Notes: generated from the letters alone by a model not told the origin. 64,000 bases of DNA from Pseudomonas sp. PH1b (GCF_000633395.1 NZ_AYMU01000001.1:248001-312000); one strand, 5' to 3'; positions 7,820 to 16,742 are shown, counted from the stretch's first letter. Made by a program: numbers and translations.

Positions 7820-7835
7820 CTGTATGTACATACAG
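7820..7835 (-). promoter_or_regulatory. LexA (SOS) box
   Basis: Perfect 16-bp palindrome CTGTATGTACATACAG, fitting the gammaproteobacterial CTG-N10-CAG consensus; on the minus strand it is preceded by TA as in TACTGTAT. It lies 22 bp before the GTG start at 7798. Confidence 0.88.
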
Positions 7836-8238
7836 TAATCGAGGCTTGAACGAGGCGCGATTTGCGCCGACGAACTGTAGGTGTTGGGGTGCGGTGTGCG
7901 GTCGGCAGAACGCCGTAGGCGGGAAAACTGGTTGTACCAATTTTTGTACCACTGGGGGTGGGGCGTGGGTGCTTGGTGCGTAGCGGTGGTGGGTAGAACC
8001 CCAGTAAACGCTGGGGTTTATTCCGCTGCGGCCCGCTGGAAACCGCAGAAAACATCTTATGAGTATGGCTGAAGAACTGTCGATTGTTCTTCCGCTGTCA
8101 GCCGAAAACCCTTAAAAACAAAGAAAAAACACCGATTTTTCCTGAACGGTAGGGCGCTGGCAGGATAGTCCGGTGGCGGTGCCGAAGGCTAAGAATCAGG
8201 GGCGATAACGAGAAGGGAAAGGGTCAGTCATTGTGGAA
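7836..8238. other. Prophage-chromosome junction region without a gene
   Basis: About 400 bp with no convincing ORF. It contains a G/T-rich stretch (7880-8000), a direct repeat of TGTACCA near 7934-7953, and an 8-bp hairpin AACCCCAG/CTGGGGTT at 7997-8018. The prophage end (att site) should lie here or close by, but the exact core cannot be found without the other end. Confidence 0.5.
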
Positions 8239-8266
8239 TAAAAAAAGCCCGCCAATGGCGGGCTTT
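8239..8266 (-). terminator. folD terminator
   Basis: 10-bp stem AAAGCCCGCC/GGCGGGCTTT with loop AAT (8244-8266); the A-run at 8240-8246 reads as a T-tract on the minus strand. It lies 20 bp past the folD stop. Confidence 0.88.
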
Positions 8267-8285
8267 CGGGCGCACTGCGGAACAC

Positions 8286-9140
8286 TCAGTTGTGCAGCGA
8301 TTCAGCGGCGTACAGCGTGTTCTCCAGCAGGCAGGCGCGGGTCATGGGGCCTACGCCGCCAGGCACGGGTGTGATCCAGCCGGCACGGGGCAGGGCGGTT
8401 TCATACACCACATCGCCTACCAGTTTGCCGTCATCCTGGCGATTGATGCCAACGTCGATGACGATTGCCCCTTCCTTGATCCACTCGCCTTTGACCAGGC
8501 CTGGCTTGCCGGCGGCAACCACTACCAGGTCGGCGCGGCCGACGTGGCCGGCCAGGTCCTTGGTGAAGCGGTGGGTCACGGTCACGGTGCAGCCGGCCAA
8601 CAGCAGCTCCATGGCCATCGGGCGGCCGACGATATTGGAAGCGCCGACGATCACCGCATCCATGCCGTACAGATCCGCACCGGTGCTTTCCAGCAGGGCC
8701 ATGATCCCTTTGGGGGTGCAAGGGCGCAGCAGAGGGATGCGCTGGGCCAGGCGGCCGACGTTATAAGGATGGAAACCATCCACGTCTTTATCCGGACGAA
8801 TGCGTTCCAGCAATAGAGAGGCATCCAGATGCTGGGGCAGTGGCAGTTGCAGCAGGACGCCATCGATGTTCGGGTCATCGTTGAGGCGGTCGATCAAGCC
8901 CGCCAGGGCTTCTTGGGTGGTGTCGGCGGGCAAGTCGTAGGCTTGTGAAAGAAAGCCGACCTCTTCGCAGTCTTTACGCTTGTGCGAGACATAAACTTGA
9001 GAGGCCGGGTCGCTGCCGACCAGAATCACCGCGAGGCCCGGAGTACGGAGACCTTGCTGGCGACGCTCGGCGACACGTTTGGCGATCTGCTGGCGCAGGC
9101 TAGCGGCGATCGCTTTGCCGTCGATTAGTTGTGCAGTCAT
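8286..9140 (-). CDS. folD: Bifunctional methylenetetrahydrofolate dehydrogenase/cyclohydrolase
   Basis: 284 residues, full family length. It interconverts 5,10-methylene-THF and 10-formyl-THF in one-carbon metabolism using NADP. Family motifs are present: [14 protein letters not shown] (active-site Tyr and Lys), [26 protein letters not shown], the nucleotide-binding [13 protein letters not shown], and the C-terminal [11 protein letters not shown]. The start lies behind the usual divergent intergenic region with the tRNA genes. Minus strand, own terminator. It separates the prophage from the tRNA/proteostasis block. Confidence 0.97.
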   Translation of the reverse strand: MTAQLIDGKAIAASLRQQIAKRVAERRQQGLRTPGLAVILVGSDPASQVYVSHKRKDCEEVGFLSQAYDLPADTTQEALAGLIDRLNDDPNIDGVLLQLPLPQHLDASLLLERIRPDKDVDGFHPYNVGRLAQRIPLLRPCTPKGIMALLESTGADLYGMDAVIVGASNIVGRPMAMELLLAGCTVTVTHRFTKDLAGHVGRADLVVVAAGKPGLVKGEWIKEGAIVIDVGINRQDDGKLVGDVVYETALPRAGWITPVPGGVGPMTRACLLENTLYAAESLHN

Positions 9141-9272
9141 GACGCGTGATTAACCATCGAGAGGGTGAGAAAAAGAGAACGCATTCTCGCATGTCGAAAC
9201 GTGAGGGCAAAGGCGCTTGGTCTGTGAATTCCCCTAACTCCTTTAATTAAATGAATTTTTTTCAAAAAAGAG

Positions 9273-9299
9273 TTGACGACCTAACCGACCGTCTATAAC
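9273..9299 (+). promoter_or_regulatory. Probable promoter of the tRNA operon
   Basis: TTGACG at 9273-9278 and TATAAC at 9294-9299 (15-bp spacer), preceded by an A/T-rich stretch (9240-9268) that could serve as an UP element. It lies about 120 bp before tRNA-Arg. Confidence 0.55.
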
Positions 9300-9420
9300 A
9301 TTCGTCGCACTTGTCGGGCACAGCCTAGCACTGGTTAAGAAGGTCGGGCAGAGTTGATGGTTAACTCGTAACGACTGAAAGCACTTAGTTTGTAATCGTT
9401 AAAGAATACAGATTAATAAG

Positions 9421-9497
9421 GCGCCCGTAGCTCAGCTGGATAGAGCATCCGCCTTCTAAGCGGATGGTCGCAGGTTCGAGTCCTGCCGGGTGCGCCA
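9421..9497 (+). tRNA. tRNA-Arg (anticodon TCT)
   Basis: 77 nt with encoded CCA. The acceptor GCGCCCG pairs with CGGGTGC (one G-T), the anticodon loop is CTTCTAA with anticodon TCT, and the T-arm is GCAGG TTCGAGT CCTGC. First of three tRNAs between folD and tig. Confidence 0.97.
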
Positions 9498-9537
9498 TTA
9501 GGCAGCTTTGGCACAAGTAACGCAACAACGCAATATG

Positions 9538-9613
9538 GTGGGCGTAGCTCAGTTGGTAGAGCACAGGATTGTGACTCCTGTTGTCGTGGGTTCGATCCCC
9601 ATCGTCCACCCCA
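9538..9613 (+). tRNA. tRNA-His (anticodon GTG)
   Basis: 76 nt with encoded CCA; anticodon loop TTGTGAC, T-arm GTGGG TTCGATC CCCAT. The extra G-1 required for histidine identity is the G at 9537, opposite C73 at 9610. Confidence 0.97.
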
Positions 9614-9622
9614 TATTCGAAG

Positions 9623-9657
9623 AAGGCGCCAGATTAATAGTCTGGCGCCTTTGCTTT
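9623..9657 (+). terminator. Intrinsic terminator between tRNA-His and tRNA-Leu
   Basis: Stem AAGGCGCCAGA/TCTGGCGCCTT (11 bp) with a 7-nt loop, followed by TGCTTT. It sits inside the tRNA cluster, so tRNA-Leu may depend on read-through or its own promoter. Confidence 0.75.
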
Positions 9658-9670
9658 AAAAGCTTGTCAA

Positions 9671-9755
9671 GCGGACGTGGTGGAATTGGTAGACACACTG
9701 GATTTAGGTTCCAGCGCCGCAAGGTGTAAGAGTTCGAGTCTCTTCGTCCGCACCA
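9671..9755 (+). tRNA. tRNA-Leu (anticodon TAG)
   Basis: 85 nt with encoded CCA and a variable arm, as expected for a class II tRNA. Acceptor GCGGACG pairs with CGTCCGC; anticodon TAG lies in loop GATTTAGGT. Confidence 0.97.
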
Positions 9756-9781
9756 ATAAAGTAGCTAGTTAATAGCAGAAT

Positions 9782-9820
9782 ACGGCGCAGCACCTGAAAA
9801 GGGCTGCGCCGTTTTCGTTT
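9782..9820 (+). terminator. Terminator after tRNA-Leu
   Basis: 10-bp stem ACGGCGCAGC/GCTGCGCCGT (9782-9791, 9803-9812), followed by TTTCGTTTC. Confidence 0.85.
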
Positions 9821-10165
9821 CCGGGCCCGATGCTTTCGGTGTGACAGCATCTAGCGGGTTGGCCGAGTGGCAAATTATTTGTCCTTTGGTCGCCGGGTGT
9901 CGGGATGTAGTCATTGGCTGGTGGTTGTCAGGGGGTGCTGTCCTGCTCCTTCTATATATAGAAGGGTTGGTGTAGAGGCCCTGGTTTGATTCGTAGTATT
10001 TGCTCTCATGGCGAGGCTCAATCCTTTGTCCCCGCCTTCACATGGCCGGCTGTTTTTTACTCGTTTCCAGTAGGGTGACTTCTTGAGTTTGACCCACTAG
10101 AATGCATGCCCTTGATTCTGGGGTCGGAAAACGGCCGGCTAACGTCTGTGCAACGAGGAATATCC
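9821..10165. other. Non-coding leader region before tig
   Basis: About 345 bp without a supported ORF. It contains an 18-bp perfect AT-centred palindrome, CCTTCTATATATAGAAGG (9948-9965). The stretch must carry the tig promoter, but no unambiguous -35/-10 pair is visible. Confidence 0.5.
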
Positions 10166-11476
10166 ATGCAAGTTTCTGTTGAAAATACTTCTGCTCTTGA
10201 GCGCCGCATGAGCATCACCGTGCCGGCTGAGCGCATCGAGAGCCAGGTCAACAAGCGTCTGCAGCAGACTGCCCAAAAGGCCAAGATTGCCGGCTTCCGT
10301 CCGGGCAAGGTTCCAATGAGCGTGATCCGTCAGCGTTATGAGGCTGATGCACGTCAAGAAGCAGTGGGTGATGTGATCCAGGCTTCCTTCTATGAAGCTG
10401 TGGTCGAGCAGAAGCTGAACCCGGCTGGCGCTCCTTCGGTCGAGCCTAAAGTGCTGGAGAAGGGCAAGGATCTGGAATACGTCGCAACTTTCGAAGTTTT
10501 CCCAGAGTTCACCGTTGCCGGCTTCGAAAACATCGCTGTCGAGCGCCTGAGCGCCGAAGTGGCTGATGCCGATCTGGACAACATGCTGGAAATCCTGCGC
10601 AAGCAGAACGTTCGCTTCGAAGTGACTGATCGCGCTGCGCAGAATGATGATCAGCTGAACATCGATTTCGTGGGCAAGGTTGACGGTGAAGTCTTTGCCG
10701 GTGGTTCGGCCAAGGGTACTCAGTTGGTGCTGGGCTCCGGTCGCATGATCCCTGGCTTCGAAGAAGGCCTGGTAGGTGCTAAAGCAGGTGAAGAGCGTGT
10801 TCTGAACCTGACTTTCCCAGAGAACTACCAGAACCTGGATCTGGCCAACAAGGCTGCCGAGTTCACCGTTACTGTCAACAGCGTTTCCGAGCCTAAGCTG
10901 CCAGAGCTGACCGAAGAGTTCTTCGCTCAATTCGGTATCAAGGAAGCTGGTCTGGAAGGTTTCCGTGCCGAAGTTCGCAAGAACATGGAGCGCGAACTGC
11001 GCCAGGCCATCAAGTCCAAAGTCAAGAATCAGGTAATGGACGGTCTGCTGGCCTCCAACCCGATCGAAGTGCCTAAGGCGCTGCTGGAAAACGAAGTCAA
11101 CCGCCTGCGCGTTCAAGCTGTTCAGCAGTTTGGTGGCAATATCAAGCCAGATCAATTGCCGGCCGAGCTGTTCGAAGAGCAAGCCAAGCGCCGTGTAGTG
11201 CTGGGTCTGATCGTTGCTGAAGTGGTCAAGCAATTCGACCTCAAGCCAGACGAAGCGCGTGTTCGCGAGCTGATCCAGGAAATGGCCTCGGCTTATCAGG
11301 AACCTGAGCAGGTCGTGTCCTGGTACTACAAGAACGAGCAGCAATTGAGCGAAGTCCGTTCTGTTGTGCTGGAAGAGCAAGTTGTGGATACTGTTCTGCA
11401 GAAAGCTAGCGTGACCGACAAATCGGTCTCTTACGAAGAAGCGGTCAAGCCGGTAGAAGCACCTCAAGCCGACTGA
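10166..11476 (+). CDS. tig: Trigger factor, ribosome-associated chaperone and PPIase
   Basis: 436 residues. It binds the ribosome exit tunnel and holds nascent chains; the FKBP-like middle domain isomerises prolyl bonds. The N-terminal ribosome-binding signature is visible as [12 protein letters not shown] (about residues 42-53). The PPIase domain starts near [18 protein letters not shown], and a long helical C-terminal chaperone domain follows. Start chosen at ATG 10166, with ACGAGGA upstream and MQVSVE as in orthologues; the longer frame from 10106 adds an unlikely leader. First of the tig-clpP-clpX-lon proteostasis block. Confidence 0.97.
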   Translation: MQVSVENTSALERRMSITVPAERIESQVNKRLQQTAQKAKIAGFRPGKVPMSVIRQRYEADARQEAVGDVIQASFYEAVVEQKLNPAGAPSVEPKVLEKGKDLEYVATFEVFPEFTVAGFENIAVERLSAEVADADLDNMLEILRKQNVRFEVTDRAAQNDDQLNIDFVGKVDGEVFAGGSAKGTQLVLGSGRMIPGFEEGLVGAKAGEERVLNLTFPENYQNLDLANKAAEFTVTVNSVSEPKLPELTEEFFAQFGIKEAGLEGFRAEVRKNMERELRQAIKSKVKNQVMDGLLASNPIEVPKALLENEVNRLRVQAVQQFGGNIKPDQLPAELFEEQAKRRVVLGLIVAEVVKQFDLKPDEARVRELIQEMASAYQEPEQVVSWYYKNEQQLSEVRSVVLEEQVVDTVLQKASVTDKSVSYEEAVKPVEAPQAD

Positions 11477-11501
11477 TTTTCTTCTCGTTCGAAGCACACA
11501 C

Positions 11502-11529
11502 CATAAGCCAGCCTTCGCGCTGGCTTATG
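11502..11529 (+). terminator. Hairpin between tig and clpP
   Basis: 11-bp perfect stem CATAAGCCAGC/GCTGGCTTATG with a 6-nt loop but no T-tract. It could be a weak attenuator or an RNA-processing or stability element. Confidence 0.5.
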
Positions 11530-11568
11530 CGTATTCAAGACATGACTATTTGGGAGTGACTGCAGGAC

Positions 11569-12210
11569 ATGTCCCGCAATTCTTATTATCAGCAGAGCTC
11601 TGACATCCAGGCCGCAGGCGGCCTGGTCCCGATGGTTATCGAGCAGTCCGCCCGTGGCGAACGCGCCTATGACATCTACTCGCGCCTTTTGAAGGAGCGG
11701 GTGATCTTCCTGATTGGCCCGGTAGAGGACTACATGGCCAACCTGGTAGCCGCGCAACTGCTCTTCCTTGAAGCGGAGAATCCGGACAAGGACATCCATC
11801 TCTACATCAACTCGCCAGGTGGTTCGGTGACTGCAGGCATGTCGATCTACGACACCATGCAGTTCATCAAGCCTGATGTTTCGACTATCTGCATCGGCCA
11901 GGCCTGCAGCATGGGCGCATTCCTGCTCGCCGGTGGCGCTGCAGGCAAGCGTCATTGCCTGCCTAACTCGCGGATGATGATTCACCAACCGCTCGGCGGT
12001 TTCCAAGGCCAGGCGTCGGATATCGATATTCATGCCAAGGAAATCCTGCACATTCGTTCGCGCTTGAACTCGCTGTTGGCTCACCACACTGGCCAGAGCC
12101 TTGAAACCATTGAGCGTGATACCGAGCGTGACAACTTCATGAGCGCCGAACGCGCCGCGGAGTACGGTCTGATCGACTCCGTGATCAACAAGCGTCAAAT
12201 GCCTGCCTAA
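11569..12210 (+). CDS. clpP: ATP-dependent Clp protease proteolytic subunit
   Basis: 213 residues. Forms the tetradecameric serine protease chamber used with ClpX or ClpA. The triad is visible: Ser114 in [11 protein letters not shown], His139 in MMIHQPLGG, and Asp188 in ERDTERDNF (numbering aligned to the E. coli enzyme by eye). A short N-terminal propeptide region precedes [12 protein letters not shown]. It lies between tig and clpX, the standard pseudomonad order, about 105 bp before clpX. Confidence 0.98.
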   Translation: MSRNSYYQQSSDIQAAGGLVPMVIEQSARGERAYDIYSRLLKERVIFLIGPVEDYMANLVAAQLLFLEAENPDKDIHLYINSPGGSVTAGMSIYDTMQFIKPDVSTICIGQACSMGAFLLAGGAAGKRHCLPNSRMMIHQPLGGFQGQASDIDIHAKEILHIRSRLNSLLAHHTGQSLETIERDTERDNFMSAERAAEYGLIDSVINKRQMPA

Positions 12211-12253
12211 GCAACTCAAATGTAGGTGGCTGGTTTAACTGGCTGCCTGCGGA

Positions 12254-12282
12254 CTTGAAAAAGCCCGCAATAGCCTTCATCT
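12254..12282 (+). promoter_or_regulatory. Sigma32-like (heat shock) promoter before clpX
   Basis: CTTGAAA (12254-12260) is an exact heat-shock -35; TTCATCT (12276-12282) resembles the CCCCATNT -10, with a spacing of 15. It is located 35 bp before the clpX start. Motif-based inference. Confidence 0.5.
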
Positions 12283-12316
12283 TGTGTTGCAAGCCTATCG
12301 GATTTGGATCGATCGA

Positions 12317-13600
12317 ATGACTGACACCCGCAACGGCGAGGACAACGGCAAACTGCTTTATTGCTCCTTCTGTGGCAAAAGCCAGCATGAAGTACGCAAA
12401 TTGATTGCCGGCCCCTCGGTCTTTATCTGCGACGAGTGCGTCGACCTGTGCAATGACATCATCCGTGAGGAGGTGCAGGAAGCCCAGGCCGAAAGCAGCG
12501 CGCATAAATTGCCTTCGCCCAAAGAAATCAGCGGCATCCTTGATCAGTATGTGATTGGTCAGGAGCGCGCGAAAAAGGTTCTGGCCGTAGCGGTGTACAA
12601 CCACTACAAGCGCCTCAACCAGCGTGACAAGAAGAATGACGAAGTCGAGCTTGGCAAGAGCAATATCTTGCTGATCGGCCCTACAGGTTCGGGTAAGACG
12701 CTGCTGGCGGAAACCCTGGCTCGTCTGTTGAATGTCCCCTTCACTATCGCCGACGCCACCACCCTGACCGAAGCCGGTTATGTGGGTGAGGATGTCGAGA
12801 ACATCATTCAGAAGTTGCTGCAGAAGTGCGACTACGACGTGGAAAAAGCCCAGATGGGCATTGTCTACATCGATGAGATCGACAAGATTTCCCGCAAGTC
12901 TGACAACCCTTCGATTACCCGGGATGTTTCCGGTGAAGGCGTCCAGCAGGCCCTGTTGAAGTTGATTGAAGGCACGGTCGCTTCGGTTCCACCTCAAGGT
13001 GGTCGTAAGCATCCGCAGCAGGAATTCCTGCAAGTCGATACTCGCAACATTCTGTTCATCTGCGGTGGTGCGTTCTCCGGTCTGGAAAAGGTTATTCAAA
13101 ACCGTTCCACCCGTGGCGGCATTGGTTTCAATGCCGAGGTGCGCAGCAAGGAAGAGGGCAAGAAAGTCGGTGAGTCCCTGCGTGAAGTCGAGCCTGACGA
13201 TCTGGTCAAGTTCGGTCTGATCCCGGAATTCGTCGGTCGTCTGCCGGTTCTTGCAACCCTGGATGAGTTGGATGAAGCCGCTCTGATTCAGATTCTTACT
13301 GAACCGAAGAACGCCTTGACCAAGCAGTACGCCAAGTTGTTCGAGATGGAAGGTGTCGATCTGGAGTTCCGGACCGACGCATTGAAGTCGGTGGCCAAGC
13401 GGGCACTGGAACGCAAGACCGGCGCTCGCGGCCTGCGTTCGATTCTCGAGGGCGTTCTGCTCGACACTATGTATGAAATCCCCTCGCAGTCCGAGGTGAG
13501 TAAAGTAGTGATCGACGAAAGCGTCATTGAAGGCAAGTCTCAGCCACTGTACATCTATGAGAACAGTGAGCCGACGGCCAAGGCAGCGCCAGACGCCTAA
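12317..13600 (+). CDS. clpX: ATP-dependent Clp protease ATP-binding subunit ClpX
   Basis: 427 residues. AAA+ unfoldase that feeds substrates to ClpP. The N-terminal zinc finger is complete (Cys16, Cys19, Cys38, Cys41 in CSFCGK...[10 protein letters not shown]). Walker [10 protein letters not shown], Walker [11 protein letters not shown], the GYVGEDVE pore loop and the IGF loop region ([10 protein letters not shown]) are present. Start ATG 12317 ([10 protein letters not shown]) matches orthologues; the upstream extension to 12284 is not supported. A strong terminator follows. Confidence 0.98.
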   Translation: MTDTRNGEDNGKLLYCSFCGKSQHEVRKLIAGPSVFICDECVDLCNDIIREEVQEAQAESSAHKLPSPKEISGILDQYVIGQERAKKVLAVAVYNHYKRLNQRDKKNDEVELGKSNILLIGPTGSGKTLLAETLARLLNVPFTIADATTLTEAGYVGEDVENIIQKLLQKCDYDVEKAQMGIVYIDEIDKISRKSDNPSITRDVSGEGVQQALLKLIEGTVASVPPQGGRKHPQQEFLQVDTRNILFICGGAFSGLEKVIQNRSTRGGIGFNAEVRSKEEGKKVGESLREVEPDDLVKFGLIPEFVGRLPVLATLDELDEAALIQILTEPKNALTKQYAKLFEMEGVDLEFRTDALKSVAKRALERKTGARGLRSILEGVLLDTMYEIPSQSEVSKVVIDESVIEGKSQPLYIYENSEPTAKAAPDA

Positions 13601-13624
13601 GCGTCACGCTGTTGGATTGAAAGA

Positions 13625-13651
13625 AGGGGCCTTCGGGCCCCTTTGTTTTTA
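13625..13651 (+). terminator. clpX terminator
   Basis: 8-bp stem AAGGGGCC/GGCCCCTT with a TTCG tetraloop, followed by TGTTTTT. Confidence 0.9.
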
Positions 13652-13676
13652 GCGCTTTAAAGTGCTGTCTTTGAGC

Positions 13677-13704
13677 TTGTTTTTTTTGCAGGCAGCCCCC
13701 ATCT
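13677..13704 (+). promoter_or_regulatory. Sigma32-like promoter of lon
   Basis: CTTGTTT (13677-13683) and CCCCATCT (13697-13704) with a 13-bp spacer. The -10 matches the heat-shock consensus CCCCATNT exactly. It lies about 60 bp before the lon start; lon is a known heat-shock gene in enterics. Confidence 0.65.
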
Positions 13705-13762
13705 TGGTTTCAAGCTTACTTCCATCTGTTTACGGCCGTACGGCCGCCGTAGAGGCGAAATC

Positions 13763-16159
13763 ATGAAGACAACCATCGAATTGCCTCTCCTGCCATTGCG
13801 TGATGTTGTGGTTTATCCGCACATGGTTATCCCGCTGTTCGTGGGGCGCGAGAAATCGATCGAAGCCCTCGAGGCAGCGATGACGGGCTACAAGCAGATT
13901 CTCTTGCTGGCACAGAGAAACCCTGCTGATGACGATCCCGGTGAAGATGCACTGTATCGCGTAGGTACCATTGCCACTGTCCTGCAGTTGCTCAAACTGC
14001 CTGATGGCACGGTCAAAGTGCTGGTTGAAGGCGAGCAGCGTGGCGCTGTAGAGCGTTTCAGTGAAGTTGATGGGCACTGCCGTGCCGAAGTTTCCCTGAT
14101 TGACGAAGTGGATGCTCCTGATCGCGAGTCGGAAGTGTTCGTTCGCAGTCTGTTGTCCCAGTTCGAGCAGTATGTGCAACTGGGTAAGAAAGTCCCCGCC
14201 GAGGTGTTGTCCTCCCTCAACAGCATCGATGAGCCAAGCCGCTTGGTCGATACCATGGCCGCGCACATGGCGCTGAAAATCGAGCAGAAGCAGGAAATCC
14301 TCGAGATCATCGATCTGACGGCGCGGGTCGAGCATGTCCTGGCATTGCTGGACGCCGAGATCGATCTGCTGCAAGTGGAAAAGCGCATTCGTGGCCGCGT
14401 TAAGAAGCAAATGGAACGCAGCCAGCGCGAGTACTACTTGAATGAGCAGATGAAGGCCATTCAAAAAGAATTGGGTGACGGTGACGAAGGTCACAACGAA
14501 ATCGAAGAGCTGAAAAAGCGTATCGATGCCGCCGGCTTGCCAAAAGATGCAATGACCAAGGCCCAGGCCGAGCTGAACAAGCTCAAGCAGATGTCGCCAA
14601 TGTCGGCCGAGGCCACCGTGGTGCGTTCCTACATCGACTGGCTGGTCCAGGTGCCGTGGAAGGCCCAGAGCAAGGTACGCCTTGATCTCGCGCGTGCCGA
14701 AGACATCCTTGATGCCGACCACTACGGTCTGGAAGAAGTCAAAGAGCGGATTCTTGAATACCTCGCCGTGCAGAAGCGGGTGAAGAAGATTCGCGGCCCG
14801 GTGTTGTGCCTGGTCGGTCCTCCCGGGGTGGGTAAAACATCCCTGGCCGAGTCGATCGCCAACGCGACCAACCGTAAATTTGTCCGCATGGCCCTCGGTG
14901 GCGTGCGTGATGAGGCGGAAATCCGCGGCCATCGTCGGACCTACATCGGTTCGATGCCGGGAAGATTGATTCAAAAAATGACAAAGGTTGGCGTGCGCAA
15001 CCCGCTGTTCCTGCTCGATGAAATCGACAAGATGGGCAGCGATATGCGTGGTGATCCGGCCTCGGCATTGCTTGAGGTTCTCGACCCAGAGCAGAACCAC
15101 AATTTCAACGATCACTACCTGGAGGTCGATTACGACCTGTCCGATGTGATGTTCCTCTGCACCTCCAACTCGATGAACATTCCGCCAGCCTTGCTGGACC
15201 GGATGGAGGTGATTCGTCTGCCCGGCTACACCGAGGACGAGAAGATCAACATCGCGGTCAAGTACCTGTCGCCCAAGCAGATCCAGGCCAACGGCCTGAA
15301 GAAAGGCGAGCTGGAATTCGACCCGGACGCGATCCGCGACATCATCCGCTATTACACCCGGGAAGCCGGTGTGCGGGGCCTGGAGCGCCAGATTGCCAAG
15401 GTTTGCCGCAAGGCGGTGAAAGAGCACGCGATGGAAAAACGCTTCTCGGTCAAGGTCACCCCCGACTTGCTGGAGCACTTCCTCGGCGTGCGTAAATTCC
15501 GCTACGGCCTGGCCGAGCAGCAGGATCAGATCGGTCAGGTTACAGGCCTGGCCTGGACCCAGGTCGGTGGCGAGTTGCTGACCATCGAAGCGGCTGTGGT
15601 CCCTGGCAAGGGCCAGTTGATCAAGACCGGTTCGCTGGGTGATGTGATGGTCGAGTCGATCACTGCCGCCTTGACCGTGGTGCGCAGCCGGGCGAAGAGC
15701 CTGGGCATTCCCCTGGACTTCCATGAGAAGCGCGATACCCATATCCACATGCCTGAAGGGGCGACCCCCAAGGACGGCCCTAGCGCAGGCGTAGGCATGT
15801 GCACGGCGCTGGTTTCGGCCTTGACCGGCATTCCGGTGCGGGCTGATGTGGCGATGACTGGCGAGATCACTCTGCGGGGCCAGGTGCTGGCCATTGGCGG
15901 GTTGAAAGAGAAATTGCTCGCCGCTCACCGGGGTGGCATCAAGACGGTGATCATTCCGGAAGAGAATGTTCGCGATTTGAAAGAAATTCCTGACAATATC
16001 AAGCAGGATCTGCAGATTAAACCCGTTAAATGGATTGACGAAGTCCTGCAAATTGCGCTGCAATACGCGCCGGAGCCCTTGCCGGATGTGGCTCCCGAGA
16101 TAGTTGCAAAGGACGAAAAACGCGAGTCTGACTCTAAGGAAAGAATTAGCACGCATTAA
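13763..16159 (+). CDS. lon: ATP-dependent Lon protease
   Basis: 798 residues, full length. AAA+ serine protease that degrades misfolded and regulatory proteins. N-terminal LAN domain (LPLLPLRDVVVYPHMVIPLFV), Walker A GPPGVGKTS near residue 353, Walker B PLFLLDEIDKM, and a protease domain with catalytic Ser674 in KDGPSAGVGM and the Lys in the GLKEKLLAAHRGG segment. The last 20 residues are charged and variable. A heat-shock-type promoter lies upstream, and hupB follows with its own promoter. Confidence 0.98.
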   Translation: MKTTIELPLLPLRDVVVYPHMVIPLFVGREKSIEALEAAMTGYKQILLLAQRNPADDDPGEDALYRVGTIATVLQLLKLPDGTVKVLVEGEQRGAVERFSEVDGHCRAEVSLIDEVDAPDRESEVFVRSLLSQFEQYVQLGKKVPAEVLSSLNSIDEPSRLVDTMAAHMALKIEQKQEILEIIDLTARVEHVLALLDAEIDLLQVEKRIRGRVKKQMERSQREYYLNEQMKAIQKELGDGDEGHNEIEELKKRIDAAGLPKDAMTKAQAELNKLKQMSPMSAEATVVRSYIDWLVQVPWKAQSKVRLDLARAEDILDADHYGLEEVKERILEYLAVQKRVKKIRGPVLCLVGPPGVGKTSLAESIANATNRKFVRMALGGVRDEAEIRGHRRTYIGSMPGRLIQKMTKVGVRNPLFLLDEIDKMGSDMRGDPASALLEVLDPEQNHNFNDHYLEVDYDLSDVMFLCTSNSMNIPPALLDRMEVIRLPGYTEDEKINIAVKYLSPKQIQANGLKKGELEFDPDAIRDIIRYYTREAGVRGLERQIAKVCRKAVKEHAMEKRFSVKVTPDLLEHFLGVRKFRYGLAEQQDQIGQVTGLAWTQVGGELLTIEAAVVPGKGQLIKTGSLGDVMVESITAALTVVRSRAKSLGIPLDFHEKRDTHIHMPEGATPKDGPSAGVGMCTALVSALTGIPVRADVAMTGEITLRGQVLAIGGLKEKLLAAHRGGIKTVIIPEENVRDLKEIPDNIKQDLQIKPVKWIDEVLQIALQYAPEPLPDVAPEIVAKDEKRESDSKERISTH

Positions 16160-16183
16160 TACGCATTAGCCTGGGGGGCTTCC

Positions 16184-16212
16184 TTGACAGCTTTTTAGAG
16201 CCCTTGTTATAA
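16184..16212 (+). promoter_or_regulatory. Sigma70 promoter of hupB
   Basis: TTGACA (16184-16189) and TTATAA (16207-16212), 17-bp spacing; a near-consensus promoter about 95 bp before the hupB start. Confidence 0.8.
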
Positions 16213-16307
16213 AGCGGCTCTTAAGAGTCTGTAGGCCATTCAGCACTCGTTTTTGCTTTCACCAAAAAACTTAGAATCATACTCATAGATATATAAGGGG
16301 ACTTAGA

Positions 16308-16580
16308 GTGAACAAGTCGGAACTGATTGATGCTATCGCTGCATCTGCTGATCTCCCGAAAGCTGCTGCTGGCCGTGCGCTGGACGCAGTAATCGAATCC
16401 GTTACTGGCGCTCTGAAGGCCGGTGACTCTGTTGTGCTGGTTGGTTTCGGTACTTTCTCCGTAACTGATCGTCCAGCTCGTATCGGTCGCAACCCACAGA
16501 CCGGTAAGACTCTGGAAATCGCTGCTGCTAAAAAGCCAGGTTTCAAAGCCGGTAAAGCACTGAAAGAAGCCGTTAACTAA
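16308..16580 (+). CDS. hupB: DNA-binding protein HU-beta
   Basis: 90 residues, GTG start behind AAGGGG. A nucleoid-associated protein that bends DNA as a dimer. The family signature is intact: [37 protein letters not shown] (the DNA-binding beta arm with RNPQTG) and [18 protein letters not shown]. Follows lon with its own strong promoter. Confidence 0.97.
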   Translation: MNKSELIDAIAASADLPKAAAGRALDAVIESVTGALKAGDSVVLVGFGTFSVTDRPARIGRNPQTGKTLEIAAAKKPGFKAGKALKEAVN

Positions 16581-16628
16581 GTTTCTTCAGGGTCTTTGCC
16601 CATCCGGGTCGGGGTCATGCCTGATCTG

Positions 16629-16705
16629 GCAGCGGGGCGCCAGTAGGCCGGTGTATCACCGGCTTATACCGAGGGTCGCAGGTTCAGCTCTCGTCCGCTC
16701 CGCCA
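16629..16705 (+). pseudogene. Degenerate tRNA-Asp-like sequence
   Basis: Exactly 77 nt, ending GTCCGCTCCGCCA, like a tRNA-Asp 3' end with CCA. The acceptor arm GCAGCGG (16629-16635) pairs with CCGCTCC (16695-16701) at six of seven positions. The segment GGGTCGCAGGTTC resembles the tRNA-Asp variable/T-arm start. The T-loop is TTCAGCT instead of TTCGAGT, the T-stem has a mismatch, and the anticodon arm is shortened so that no GTC anticodon remains. It is followed by an intrinsic terminator, so it may still be transcribed behind hupB. Decayed gene or old integration scar. Confidence 0.6.
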
Positions 16706-16713
16706 GTTACGAG

Positions 16714-16742
16714 AAGGCGCATCCTCGGATGCGCCTTTCTTC
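16714..16742 (+). terminator. Terminator downstream of hupB and the tRNA-like sequence
   Basis: 11-bp stem AAGGCGCATCC/GGATGCGCCTT (16714-16724, 16727-16737), followed by TCTTCT. Confidence 0.8.

Noticed and set aside
9854..9871. GCGGGTTGGCCGAGTGGC, resembling a tRNA-Ser/Leu D-arm
   Set aside because: No anticodon arm, T-arm or acceptor follows; too short to call a tRNA remnant.
13730..16156. 808-codon open frame antisense to lon
   Set aside because: Shadow of GC-rich lon codons; His/Gln/Leu-biased composition, no motif, and the sense frame is certain.
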